Below, in pieces: positions 23,601-41,910 of a stretch of DNA of 46,852 nucleotides. The stretch spans positions 417,307 to 464,158 of the forward strand of contig CM074808.1 in NCBI GenBank assembly GCA_037447605.1. The letters run 5' to 3'. Under the pieces are notes generated by a model. It was not told where the DNA came from. It saw only the letters and a program-made list of their open reading frames with translations, and searched no databases. The DNA comes from Zygnema circumcarinatum (taxonomy: Eukaryota; Streptophyta; Zygnematophyceae; Zygnematales; Zygnemataceae). Numbering within the stretch: the first letter of the stretch is position 1; every line of letters starts with the position of its first letter. Position numbers and translations under genes: made by a program.

Positions 23601-26600
23601 TCAGGCTTGATGGCAGCACAGGGATCAGCAAACGACAAAAGCTGGTCCAGCGCTTCAATGATCCCACTCAGGTACGACAAGAGACTGCTTCCCCCACTCC
23701 CTGTGATTCCCACATGCACCTGCTTCTATAGTTTTCCAAGCACTCTTCTTAGCGAGCGATTTAGTATTGTATTGGAACATCCCTCTTCTAATGCGGTCTG
23801 GCAGCATATCTCTTAACAAGGCCCATGACTGGGGGCTGCTGTAAGGAGAGTTTGGATCAGGGATCAGAATCTATTGTTTAAATCTTGTTGCTCTCTGTGT
23901 TGCTGCTGGAAATGCAGGATGAATTTGTATTTCTTCTCAGCAGTAAAGCAGGAGGATGCGGTCTTAATCTGATCGGGGGAAACCGACTGATTCTGTTTGA
24001 TCCAGATTGGAATCCAGCTAATGACAAACAAGTGAGAGTCTGTTTCTGTCTATTTTCTATCTCGGTGGTCCCTCAAAACATAACTGACAGAGGCCGCAAA
24101 GAATAATCTTGCATGAAAGAGCATTGACGAGTTACTTGATGTGCCGCAAATTAAGGAAATGAGTTTGCTATGAGTGATGCCAACTTCTTACTGGTGATTC
24201 AAAATTGAATTCCAAGTTTCCTTGGGCAGTAGATGCCCTTTATTTGTGTTTATCCACTCGACTTCGTACTCTAAGGGTTTCATGCCTTCCATTGCAGGCT
24301 GCCGCTAGAATTTGGCGTGATGGACAGAAGAAGAGGGTGTACATTTATAGGTTTTTATCGACAGGAACAATTGAAGAAAAGGTATAACTCCGCCTGTAGC
24401 TGTTGTGTTTTTTGCACTATTGTATGTATTTCTTGAAATGTGATGAGTGTTTGTTTTCACCAAGTTCTATGTTCCGTGAAGCTCTTGTCACCCGTGGATG
24501 TTTCCACCATTTTTTTGCTCGTATATTTTGACAGGTATATCAGCGTCAGATGTCAAAAGAGGGCTTGCAGAAAGTCGTGGACAGTGAGAAAGCACCCGAG
24601 GGCAAAGCACAGGTACATGCTTTCTTCCAATAGCTATTGCGTATTGAGTCCAATGTTTGGCTGCTGTTTAAGAAGACAGTTCCTTGGCCATCATGTGGTC
24701 ACATTTTCTACATGTGGCAATCAATATGGAGCAACCGTTGCACTCTCATTCTCCACAATAATGTTTTTGGCTATGCTAATTCGTAAACTAAATAATTGCA
24801 CGGGCGATGACGATGATTCAATATTTCTTTTATGTTTTATCTGAATATTGAATGCCTTGTATGTGATCTCATTCAGCAACCTCTTATTTTCTCTCTACTG
24901 TGCTGGTTCAGGTGAACCTTTTGTCGTCTGAAGACCTGAGAGATCTCTTCACCCTGAGAGACGAGACAGGGTAAATCATGCACCTCTGAGACTCAAGTAT
25001 GCCTGAAATTGTCAAAGTAGCATGTTGAATTTGGCAGGCTGTCAGCGGTTGGATTCGCTTTATGTCTTTGGATGCCAACTCTCGAAACTTGCCAGTTCTG
25101 TTTTTCTGCAGTCAAGCTTTACCTGTATGAAAGGTGTGAGTGACCATGGGAAAAAGGGAGGGAGGTTGGGAGAGAGAGAGAGAATGGGGAGTCGGGGGGG
25201 TCCTAGAGAGAGTTATGAAGGTTGCCGCTATGTGTTCCAAGGCAATGGCTTGAAGCAAACTCTAGGAATCTATGGAAATGCATTGATTGTATCTTACATG
25301 CATACTTTCGGCAGTTACCGTTGTGTGTATGTTATTTTTGGAGTTTGTGGTGTAATGTAGTCTGTTCTACCGTGTCAATGAGAGATGACGATAGGACTTT
25401 GACAATCGATCACAATACAGCAAGTTCCAATGGTGGGGCACTCGTTTAAAGCTGATGAGGCGTATCATCTATTGGCAGCAGTAGGACATTTCATGAGCCG
25501 TTATTGGACCTTACTGTGGCCAGTCAACTAGTTTGCCTTCCATATGCAAAACCTAAAAAGCTACATTAGCAGGTATACTCAATGTGTGCAAACATGGTGT
25601 ACGGGTTGACGAGTAGCTGCTTTATCTTGCAGATCAGACACCCACGACTCCCTATCGTGCAAGAGATGCCCATCTGCAGATGCTGCCATGCCTAAGCCGG
25701 AGGGAAGTATGGAACAGCTGTTACATGCTGCAGCAACTGTTGAAAAGGTGGAGTTACCCACGGCTGGAGATGGTGATGTCGGTGAACTGCCACAGGATAT
25801 TGGGAAGTTTCAGGAAATGGCTGGAGTGCTGAAGAAGCTGCATCACTGGCAAAGACAGGTTGGAATCTGAAGCTATTCCTCCTTTTGCACCTCGTTGTCC
25901 TGCATACTTCTTGTACTTTTGCCTTCCTGGAAGACTTTATTGAGAAGTAATTCTATTCTCTCTAAAAACCCTAAAAACCCTTAAACCTTAAAACCTTAAA
26001 AACCCTACGCTCTTTAAACAATCATGGCTGGCTTGGAGCCAGGTTGGAACCCCATTGGAGGAAGACCTGCAAAACTGGGGTCATCATAGAGACAGCAGCA
26101 CTGTACCTGATTCCATTATGCAGCAGGCAGGGGCCGGGGAGGTGAGTTCAGTGCGGCTTTTGACAAGCAAACCTCTTTGGGGATTGTAGGACTCTTAAAC
26201 ATTTAAGTACTTATTTTTAAATGTACTATTTCTCTGCAGACTTTTTGCCCCTTCCTGCATTGTTTCAGGAAGTGCATACGCATTCTGCAATTTGAATGTT
26301 CTTGTCAGCTACCTTGCCGGGTCTTATCCTTGGCTCCAATGACCTGGATTAGTTCTCGTGTATCAGAGTGTGTGTACATGTTTACAGCAGCAGTTAGTTT
26401 CAGTGTATCAGTGAACAGCAAATTGAACTAATCACGTCCGCTTCCAGTCCGGTGCAGTTCTTCAGTGCTAGGTCTGTGCTCTGCTGCAGAAACTAAATGT
26501 TTTTCTTGGTATTGTTATGCTTTATTCCATCTGATTATTAGACAAATTGCTGGCCACAGGTCTCGTTCATTTTCAGCTGCCAAATCGATGGAAAGCTTAC

Positions 26601-27570
26601 TCCACAGGAGCCCAATGCACCCTCAGGTCTTCAGCGCTTAACTTCTCGCTCTCCTCTCCACTCAAACTACAGAGGGAACACGATCTCTATCAATAAACCC
26701 TTGGTACGAATGGTTGGACCTTTCCTGGCTAACCGACCCTCCCAACCGACCGGAATAAGGGCTCCCGGACTGCAGTCTACACAGTTCACAAACTTAGGCA
26801 CCCAAGTAAGAGGACTTCCCACAGGTTGTATAGAAGCTGCTCCTCCGCCGACTGTAAGAGAACTGAGCACAGGAGAGAGGCAGAATATTGAAGCGGCTGC
26901 AAGAATAGAGACTATGGCTGACAGCGCGGTTCTTGGAGAAGACGAGAATGAGAAAGGCGGCACTCAGACGGGAAAAGGCAAACGAAAGAGGGGACGACCT
27001 AAAAAGACTGCTGTTTCATCAACTCCGAAGGCAACCCCTCTTGCAGCAAGACGTGCTTTAAGCTCCCAGCTTCTCCCTGCCTCTACGAGCCCGTTGTCTT
27101 CAGTAACTTATTGTACTGACGTTGCCACGGAGAAAGAAGGGATTACTACTCCGAAAAATTCTGGGCCTCGACCCTCGTCAGGGGGGCTCGCTACGGAACA
27201 CAGCACTACTGCTCCGCTGCAGCTAGAATCACCCTGTAAGCGTCAAGTGTCCTCTTCTAATGATGGCTCCTCTACCGCTGCATCAAGTGCAGCTTCAGGA
27301 ATGATGGCTGAAGGAGAAATGCCCATGGTGGTGCCCATAGCAAATGTGAGCACACTTCATTCCAATGCCCCTGATCATGTACACGCCGTGGGGGAACCCC
27401 CCACAAGGCAACGCTTGCAGCCCGAAAGGACGGCTCCCCCCAGAAAGTCAAAAAAGTCGACCAAGTCAGGTGACTCAGAGTCGGAAAGTGCGGGAGAGGA
27501 ATTCAGTGCTGAGAGCGAAGACTCGTATCGGGCCGGCAGCGGCAGTGAGGACGATGAGGAGTTCTTTTAG
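17686..27570 (+). CDS. RAD54: RAD54, SWI2/SNF2 recombination-repair translocase, with CW-like zinc finger and AT-hook tail
   Basis: RAD54 is a dsDNA translocase that works with RAD51 in homologous recombination in the nucleus. Exons: 17686-17957, 18654-19037, 19202-19309, 19543-19783, 20150-20275, 20762-20818, 21137-21223, 21451-21546, 21670-21720, 22024-22098, 22377-22463, 22715-22806, 23055-23187, 23552-23671, 23918-24031, 24298-24381, 24535-24612, 24912-24970, 25633-25858, 26043-26141, 26560-27570. They chain in frame to about 1,199 aa; Arabidopsis RAD54 is about 910. Walker A DDMGLGKT spans exons 3/4 (about 251-258), DEAH is at about 364, LLSGTPMQ is in exon 6, and the helicase C-lobe runs from LVSNYTQ to [10 protein letters not shown]. 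Plant features follow ([13 protein letters not shown]). Residues 7-42 form a C-x2-C-x19-C-x11-C finger absent from Arabidopsis RAD54. The last exon adds about 320 aa with an AT-hook, KRGRPKK (about 1007-1013), and an acidic end. Confidence 0.96.
19911..19956. repeat. 10-bp tandem repeat in RAD54 intron 4
   Basis: About five copies of CCAAGGTAGA-like units, some imperfect, lie in the intron 19784-20149. Each unit contains an AAG/GTAG word resembling a weak splice donor. Confidence 0.75.
20423..20459. repeat. 10-bp perfect inverted repeat in RAD54 intron 5
   Basis: AGCCTGTTGA (20423-20432) pairs with TCAACAGGCT (20450-20459) across a 17-nt spacer, in the intron 20276-20761. I see no box C/D or H/ACA motif to support a snoRNA. 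Confidence 0.7.
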
Positions 27571-28418
27571 GCCTGAGGAGTGAAGCTTTGTCCAGGAATC
27601 AGCACGCGTGGTTTATTGTTTGTCCAGTTTATTGCCTGAGAGAAGTCCACACTCGTGTTATTCTACCTTTTCCCTTTTTCCCTTTTTAGGTCGGTTGGTC
27701 TGACTGTCTGTCGGCCGGTCGGTCATCACTTGTGTATACTGTGTCATAAGCAGCTAGCTTGTCCATGAGACGGAGCCACTCTCGTTATGTGCAAAAGCGT
27801 AGCCCTTTCTAACTGCGTTCTGCTGACTGAGTGCTGATTTTACCATTTGGTCAAGAGTGCTCTGTTGATGCTGTTACGCTTCCTCTCTCAAGTAGTTGGA
27901 CACCATCATCGTCATGTAGTCGGCCACCATCCTCATGCAATCCCCACCCCTCCAATTATGCACATGCAGGCGAAGCACAGAGAACAGATCCGTACACATC
28001 AAATACAACTACGACATGTACAGAATTTACATTACAGAGTGTTAAAAATCCACCTGGATTATAAAACTTATGTGAGAAGCACATGAGTGAGACGGGGGGG
28101 GGATTTACATTAGGCCTAACATCTACTTCCTGGAATTGCGTTGAAGTTGAACTCGCATTGGCTAAGAAACCTCTTTCGAAGGTTATGATAATGCGGTTCT
28201 CTCCGCTTATTGGCTGAAGCATGCCATGCCATCATGCCTTATGCTATCCTGCTACATCCTATCCTGCTACACACTCCGATCCTATCCTATCCTATCATAT
28301 GCTATGATGTCATCACGCCCCTTGCTGCCTCGTGCCAATTGACGATTGCGCCATTTTTAGCACACGCCCAATTCACGTACGCGTCGTTTCATTTCTTGCC
28401 CCCAATCGGAAGCGCATT
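27571..28418. other. Convergent intergenic region between RAD54 and JMJ14-like gene
   Basis: This holds the 3' UTRs of two converging genes. 27690-27730 has tcggt/tctg-rich repeats. 28250-28310 carries a degenerate CCTAT/CCTGCTA tandem tract. No coding potential is seen. Confidence 0.5.
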
Positions 28419-35079
<6,661 letters not shown>

Positions 35080-35096
35080 CTGCGCGTGCTCTGTGA

Positions 35097-35465
35097 GGTT
35101 TAGGGTTTAAGGGTTAGGGGTTGGCGTTAGGCGTTAGGGGTTAGGGGTTGCGGTTTAGGGTTTAGGGGTTTAGGGTTTGCGGCCTCTCTTGATGCCTTCT
35201 TGTCTCAAGCTCGTCTGCTCTTTTTTCAGAGTTGAGGGGTTTAGGGTTTTAGAGTTTCAGGGGTTAAGAGTTTTAAGGTTTTAGGGTTTTAGGGTTTGAA
35301 GGGTTTAGGGGTTTAGGAGTTTAGGGGTTAAGGGTTTAGGGTTTAGGGTTTAGGGTTTAGGGTTTAGGGTTTAGGGTTTAGGGTTTAGGGTTTAGGGTTT
35401 AGGGTTTAGGGGTTTTTAGGGGTTCAGGGTTTTAGGGTTTGAGGGGTTTAGGGGTTTAGGTTGAA
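35097..35465. repeat. Interstitial telomere-like (TTTAGGG)n array
   Basis: About 370 bp of plant-type telomere repeat. It includes roughly 11 perfect head-to-tail TTTAGGG units at about 35331-35411, and elsewhere diverged forms (TTTAGGGG, TTTTAGGG, TTAAGGG). The G-rich strand is plus. Read toward the JMJ14-like gene it is AAACCCTA, the telobox. It begins within about 20 bp of that gene's presumed start codon and lies about 420 bp upstream of the presumed HslV start. Confidence 0.95.
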
Positions 35466-35885
35466 AATGTGAATGATGATGTGAGCCGCTAACTATTGGG
35501 TTCATAACTAACTAACTACCGAGCAGCTTAGCTCACTGATTGACTGACTGACTGACTTAACTGCAAAGCCGCGTTCCATGGTAAGCCTAGTTTGGCGTGA
35601 AGTAGTTCAACAGTTTTTCTTCACACAGAAAGCCCACGTGGCCCTCGATTTGAACGACGAATCAGATGGCAGTGTTCAGCTCAACCCGAGTATTGCAGAA
35701 ATCGCATTAAACCGCAAACCTGGTTTGCCGTTTGGGCCATTTGTAAGCTCTAAGTTGGAAACTTGCGCACCTTCTCCCTCCCACTTGTACTGCCTGTTTG
35801 CCGAGCGTGCAGCTCTGCAGCTTAGTAGGCTCGAGCTCAGGCTCAAGCTCGGGCGCAGTTAAACAGGTGCAGAGCGCAGGCAGTC
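35466..35885. other. HslV upstream region
   Basis: Rest of the divergent promoter. It contains a short (TGAC)n run at about 35540-35556 and an open frame starting at ATG 35578 that resembles no protein I know. It probably holds the HslV 5' UTR. Confidence 0.4.
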
Positions 35886-38800
35886 ATGCTGCGCAGAGGA
35901 GAGCCACTGCTTCGAAAAATCTCTCAAGCCCTTGCTCCGAGGTTGAATTATGGTGCGCTTTCCAATACGCATGCTTTTGCATCGCATTCAGCAGCTCATC
36001 AAGAGTCTCAATTTGGAGGAGCAATTTCAGGTTTTTTAGGAGTTGTTTAAACCATCTCATAACACTATTTTGTCAAGGCCTTGTCAGTCTTTTTTTTGCC
36101 TCACGGTTTATTAGTCCATATGAGTTGAAGCTGTGCTTCGAACGGATTGCTTAAAGAAGAGGGAAAACTGGTGAAGAGTTGCGACCGAGAGGAGTAGCGA
36201 ACTGGCTAAGACAAATACAAATTCATTTCTCAGAGCAGATTTGCAAGCATCTGCAGCTATTTTGGCGAATTTCGATGCGTGACATGTCTATTTGTCAATA
36301 GTCTAACAAAGCCGGCAGAGTTGGGTTCTTAACCTGTTTCTTTAATGCTTTCAATACTGTCGAGGAAAAACCGTCATTGAAACACTTACTTGCTAGGAGA
36401 AGTGTGGCGTGGTTTCAGTAGTTCAACGAGCCCTTTCAAGCAACTTCTTAAGCCATCATTTTTGCAATCAATTAGCCGCCGAATTGGTCACATTATGTAA
36501 TCTGGCTGTTGGTGCTGCAGGATCCGAGAAATTGGCCAATGCTTGTACAGACTTAACTGCACCTATGATTTTACGTTTAGATTCTTCAGTACCTTGCATT
36601 GAAGCGACAAACTTACATCAGCATTCAAGGTGCAACTTTTCTTCTTGATGGGACACTTAATACGATATGATACTGGAAATTCAAGTGACATTCTAGTTTT
36701 ATTGGATGCAAGTTGCATTGTATCAGTGTACCGCAATATTGATCGTTTTTCATCATGCTTCACTTACTTTCCCTATTTGAGATTGTGTGTTTTGCATTCG
36801 AAATGAATCACGAGTGCAAGCATATTGCAAGTTAAATGCAGACTTCGAGTCTCCTAAGAAAACGATGCCATAAGTGATTTGGCAGGTCATATCATGGACG
36901 GAGCACAGCCGACATGGGCATGCGTGGCACGACAGTGTTATGCGTGCGGAAGGACAAGAAGGTGGTCCTGATTGCGGATGGACAGGTGACGATGGGGTCA
37001 GAGATTGTGAAGCCCAACGTCAAGAAGGTTCGCAGAATTGGGGAGAGAGGGGATGTCATTGCAGGCTTTGCAGGTAAAGTCGGTTATTCACAGTCATTTG
37101 GAACCTGTAAACTTTATGCCCGGAACACAAAGTTTGACTGCCGTTATTGCTGTTGCTGTTTCTTGAACTTCTTTGTCTCGATAATCAGTCGGTATACAAG
37201 TTTGCAAAGCTGGGATGCACGGCAATATCTGATTAATGGAGTTCCCGTGTCTAGTATGATTCTGTATTTACGTGGGCCTTACTGATACAAGAACGCTTTA
37301 TCTTTTGACTCTCTCAAATGATGATACCATATAGTGTAGTTCCTTGTGTTTTTGCGATTCTTTCAGGAATAAGATAGGGGCATGGAAGTACTGCTGTTTG
37401 AGTGAACATGACCATGTGGCTTTTGTTTACCTTGACAATGCCCCTGACGTCACGTGACACATTATGGCGTGAATGGCAGGTGGCACAGCGGATGCATTCA
37501 CACTGTTTGAACGCTTGGAGACACGTCTGGATGAGCATAGCGGTGAGCTTGTTGAAAAGCAAGATTGTGTAACGAGGCCTGCATAGATATGTCAAAGTGG
37601 TTTGTCTTGTTTTTTGGTGGAGCAAAGGAGTCGTGCGTGGCGAGTTCAATGAACCTTGCAACGGAAAGCCTTTCATCAAAAGCTGGTTGTCTTAGCTTTC
37701 TCACTGACATGTAAAACATTACATGCTGAATGAAATCATGGTGCCGCTCAACAATTCAAAATTGGAAATCGGCCTTGGAAAAAGACTCTTAGTGCTGAAG
37801 ACAACAAACCCTGAACCTCCGTTGTGGCTGTTGGGGTTTGGGCTGTGGGTGCAGGACAGGTAGGACAGATTCTTCTCTCTCGCAGTTCATTAGAAAGGAG
37901 CTGCATGAATACTTCAGAATATGGGGATTACATTGCATGATTATGTCTGGCTGGACAATCTCTTTTATCTAGCTCATAGTGTTGAGTTTCTTTTTGCATT
38001 ATGTTATGTGCTTCATCTGCTGTTGCAGGGATTCTTGAAGTTCATTGGAATGCTGTGATATGTAAAGACGGAGTTTTTTCTTAGTGTATCAAGGAAATAG
38101 GAACTAGGAAACAGAAGATAATTGGGTAGATTATAGTTTGTGTTAAGAATGGAGTCTTTCCTATGCAAGAAGATTCCCATCATTTTATCATGATGCACAT
38201 TGGATTGATGGGCATGCAGGAGGTCTGCACTTAAGATTGTACTGCTGAGGGGGCCTGCAGCTGACTCGAGCGGCAGTGGAACTAGCTAAGGCATGGAGAA
38301 CTGATAAATATCTTCGACGACTTGATGTAAGAACCTCAAGCATCTAAGTATTATCGGTTGACATGCAAAACAAGTATTGTGGAAAGCATTTGGTCTGTAA
38401 TTACAGTTTATAATATATGTGGGGCTTATAAGTATGGGTCGGACAAGTATTTTCATTCTTTTGGAATAGTCGTTTGGGCATTCATATACGTCTGCCTGTA
38501 CATCTGTGTCGCATCCTAAGTGAAGATTTTGGCTTTTTTTTGGTTTTTGTACTTTCCTTTCGTGTTGTCCTTGTGCGCATCGGGAAACATGCAAAACGAA
38601 TTGTCTTTTCCTCCCGTGCATTGACCTGCATCTGGAAAAGCTGAGTTTGCAGAGGCGTGAATGTCTCTGATTGCCAGATCAAAAAACTCTGTAGTATTTA
38701 CCCTCGCTTAAACCTACAAAGTAGTCTGGTTCATTGGAAAAAGTGATGCTAGATTTTCTCTCTCAAACAAGCTTCTGGTCTTGATATCATCCCGGGTGAG

Positions 38801-40027
38801 TGGGACTGCAGGCAGTTATGGTGGTTGCGGACGCTACCACATCCCTCACAATCAATGGCATTGGCGATGTCCTTGAACCGTACGACGGAATAATAGGTTA
38901 GTGTACCATGCTGCCTGACTTGCTTGTCGACGGGATTGGCATGATTTCCTGTATATGAAACTATTGACGATCTTGACTGACGGATGAAAAATGGGCTTCC
39001 ATGACTGCATGGACAGGAGAGGGCATAGCCTTACTCGCTGCACCTGCACAGATTGCTTCCAATCTACTTGTTTAAGAAGGGCAGGATTTTTCGAGCTTTC
39101 TTGGCAAACTCATGCTATTTTGTTGATCTTACTTCTGGCTATTTTTTGTGTGGGAGGCAGTGTTGTCTTGCTCGTGGACTTAAGGGTAAAGTAGATGATG
39201 TGAAGTATAGATGTATATATAGGGAACTTTACAGGGCTTTTACTGCCTTGCCCCATCATACGGATGTGAAAGCATTTCTTGAATCCTCTACTTCATGCAG
39301 CCATTGGTTCCGGAGGCTCGTATGCTCTCGCCGCCGCAAGAGCACTCATTGATATTCCGGGCATGGATGCGGAGGCCATTGGTGAGTGCTTAACGCTGTG
39401 TGAGGTTATGTGAACCTTAGATTTTTGGGGCAATTGTAGTTTTTCATGCTAACGGTATACGTTGATTATCAGTAGAGTTTAGTATATCTGTAGTATTACA
39501 ATGTTCATGTCTTTGCTAGTTAACCAGGCCAGAGTTAACCCTGGAAAAAGCCAATGAACCTTTCTTACTCTCTCTCCTCTCCTCCCCTTTCCCCACCCTC
39601 TCCGCCCACTCCCTCTCTCCCTCTTTCCCTCCCAATCCCCCTCCCCTTTGCCCACTCTCTCTCTCTCCCTCCTTTCCCTCCCTCTGTCCCTCCCACTTTC
39701 CCTCCCTCTCTCCCTCCCCCACGCCGACTTCCTCTCCCTCTTCCCTTCTCCCCCTGCCCCTCCCTCCCCTTGCCCTCTCTCGCTCCCTCCCTCCGTCCGT
39801 CCCCCCCTTGCTCTCCCGCTCCCTCTCCTTCGTTTATCGCTCTCACCCTCATTCTCTACCTGTGCGCAGCTCGAAAGGCAATGAAGATCGCCGCAGATAC
39901 ATGCATCTACACGAACAGCAACTTTTGTATGGAGCAAATCGTTGGTGAGGAGCAAATCGTTGGTGAGGAGCAAATCGTTGGTGAGGAGCAAATCGTTGTT
40001 GAGGAGCAAATCGGTGTTAAGGAGTAA
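35886..40027 (+). CDS. HslV: HslV (ClpQ) peptidase subunit, probably mitochondrial
   Basis: HslV is a threonine peptidase that forms a double hexamer capped by the ATPase HslU. Exons: 35886-36030 (presumed, with a basic presequence [19 protein letters not shown]), 36886 or 36909-37073, 37480-37542, 37855-37859, 38261-38326, 38812-38896, 39301-39381, 39870-40027. The chain closes in frame at about 255 aa with an exon-2 start at 36909, or about 233 aa if exon 1 ends at 35941 and exon 2 starts at 36886. The mature part starts TTVLCVRKD. Counting from its Thr1, Asp17 and Lys33 fall at their catalytic positions, and [17 protein letters not shown] and IGSGGSYA follow. A 5-nt exon (GACAG) is needed to make the conserved [11 protein letters not shown]. 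The C-terminus runs into an 18-bp minisatellite. No HslU is in the window. The introns exclude bacterial contamination. Confidence 0.93.
37855..37859 (+). other. HslV: 5-nt microexon of HslV
   Basis: The sequence gcag-GACAG-gtagga places a 5-nt exon between AG and GT. The exon before ends with one base (G) and the exon after starts in phase 0 (CTG ACT). Inserting GACAG gives Gly-Gln and restores both frame and the family motif. Without it the reading frame breaks. Confidence 0.75.
39560..39845. repeat. Polypyrimidine tract in last HslV intron
   Basis: About 285 bp of CT-rich simple sequence on the coding strand fill the 3' half of the intron 39382-39869, directly before the last exon. Confidence 0.85.
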
Positions 40028-40039
40028 GTCGTTGTTGAG
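39932..40039 (+). repeat. HslV: Six-copy 18-bp minisatellite at the HslV C-terminus
   Basis: Six units of GAGCAAATCGTTGGTGAG run end to end: three nearly identical, then diverging. In frame each adds Glu-Gln-Ile-Val-Gly-Glu. In the sixth copy CAA has become TAA, which is the stop codon at 40025-40027. The first three units each contain G/GTGAG, a good splice-donor word. Confidence 0.9.
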
Positions 40040-41910
40040 TAGCGGCAGAGATGGGCATGGAACAAAATGTTCACACATCCATAGGGATGAGCTGCAAGGG
40101 CCCGGAGAATATGTCATCAGATGAGATCCTCATTTATAGGCAAGGGAACAATGCGCATCATTCGGGGCCTTCCGATGTCATATATTTGGTGGACTCTTCA
40201 ATTCTTATATTGGTTCCACATCCACTATGGCATGAGAGGAAAACAAAGTGTTGAGGGAGGTGGATGATTTTCAGAAATTGCGAAGCGCTTGTCCTCTGTT
40301 CTCTCTCCAATGAGTTTTACTCCTTTTACAGACCGGAAGATAGAACGCAGTCCGACTGCTCGCTACATTGGCCCGCCTTGCATCCCTAACGGCTGCATAG
40401 TATCAGGGACTGTGTCGTCCGCAAACATCTGTCCCACAGAATACATGTTGTGACGAGCAGCACGCCACCATGCTGCCATTTAAGAAAACATACCATGTCT
40501 CAATACCTGCAGGAAAGAAGAACCCATGCACCAACCTTTAAGGTGCCTTAAAGGTGGAGAACGGGTGCAAGCATTATCCCACCATTCGAATGCTCCTCCA
40601 ATAGACAACATTTTCCTACCCTAAAAAAGGTTACTAACCAAATTAGGATAATGCTTGAAGCAGGGCGTTAAGCCAGAGCCTGAAGGCTTGCCGGTTGCTC
40701 GCTCTTTGGCATATCGTCATATCGGCATATCGTCATATCGATAGCGCAACGGCATATCTCCATATTGACAAAGTATCGACATATCGTAATATTGTTGTCG
40801 TATCGTCGTATCATAATATCGACTGTGTATCGGAAGCGGGCCGGCGGAAGCCGTCAAAACTAAACTTGCCGGCCGGCGGGACTGCCGTCCGAGTAGCCAG
40901 ATCTGACTAACTGGCAGGCAGAGGTGGAGCTGACTGATTAGTCGCGCCTGACTGACTAGAACGGTGCAAGCAGACCTGGCTCCTGGCTGACCGTCGGCTA
41001 CCGGCAGTGACGCCGGTCGCCAGGGCCGGTTCGGGCAGCAACGGTAAAATATTTTTGGCTGACATATTCCAATAAGTACTCGTTCTTACACATGTGGGTA
41101 CACGTGGCGATGTAACATTGGACTTTTTCGTTACCCTTTTTTTTTGTCGTGCATCCTTGCACACCGATTTTGCTTGGCAGTCGGCGGGACGTTTTTGAGT
41201 GCAGGCCAAGGCCGGGCCTTGCAGGAGGGACTTGCTGCAGGTGCAGATTTTGGGACTCGGCAGAGGGCGGGTCGATTGCTTGCAATGCCAATGCCGGTGT
41301 TGCGTTCATTTACGAACTAAATCGCTTGCTTTATCGATTGATTGATTGTTTGCAAATCATTCTGAGTAGTGCAGCTCGTGAGTCGGTTGAAAATACCTCT
41401 GCAAAATGCGGAAGTGTATTCGATTGTTAAAGTCAGTTATGGGATAAGTACCTTAATCTTTGTGTATGTGGATATAAATCACAATAACGTGAGTGTTTCT
41501 TGACAATTGGACTTAAGAATCGAATAAGCTCGCTCGAGAAATGGCCAGGACACGAACGGGTCGACCTTGGGAGAATAAAACTCGTCCAGGTTCTGGACAC
41601 GGACCATCCACGGAATTTAAACTATAGATTTTGGACTTGATTTTCAATTAGTATAGAACAAACGAAAGTTGTTGTGATGATGAAATTGTTAGTTGCTACT
41701 CCAATAATCTAACTGCAGCGATTCCGCAATCGTCGGTTAGCTTGCTTTCCTGCTGCTGTTTAGCTTCCCTTGAACTTCTCTACTAACAAGTTCCTCGTTG
41801 AATAAAATAAACTAAGTTACGGGTCACTACTTGTCTTCAATAATCCTTATTTCATACAAAAAATCTGTAATTGATTTCCTGCTTTTCAAAATAAGGACCC
41901 AGCGAGGACA
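40028..41910. other. Intergenic region, HslV to unrecognised gene
   Basis: After the HslV stop, 40028-40330 is probably 3' UTR. 40695-40830 is a degenerate tandem array of CATATCG-type units. 40840-41045 is GC-rich with many CCGGC/GCCGG words and (CTGA)n runs. 41050-41900 is AT-richer, with the presumed promoter of the next gene at its end. No exon with family similarity was found. Confidence 0.5.
40695..40830. repeat. CATATCG-type tandem array
   Basis: Irregular units of 8-10 bp built on (G)CATATCG/TATCGTCG, about a dozen copies, in intergenic DNA. Confidence 0.75.

Noticed and set aside
35578-35862. Open frame upstream of HslV as the HslV presequence
   Set aside because: It is not targeting-like and is out of phase with the next exon. 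The frame from 35886 is basic and fits better.
35886-40027. HslV as bacterial contamination or very recent transfer
   Set aside because: At least six spliceosomal introns with conserved phases and a presequence-like first exon.
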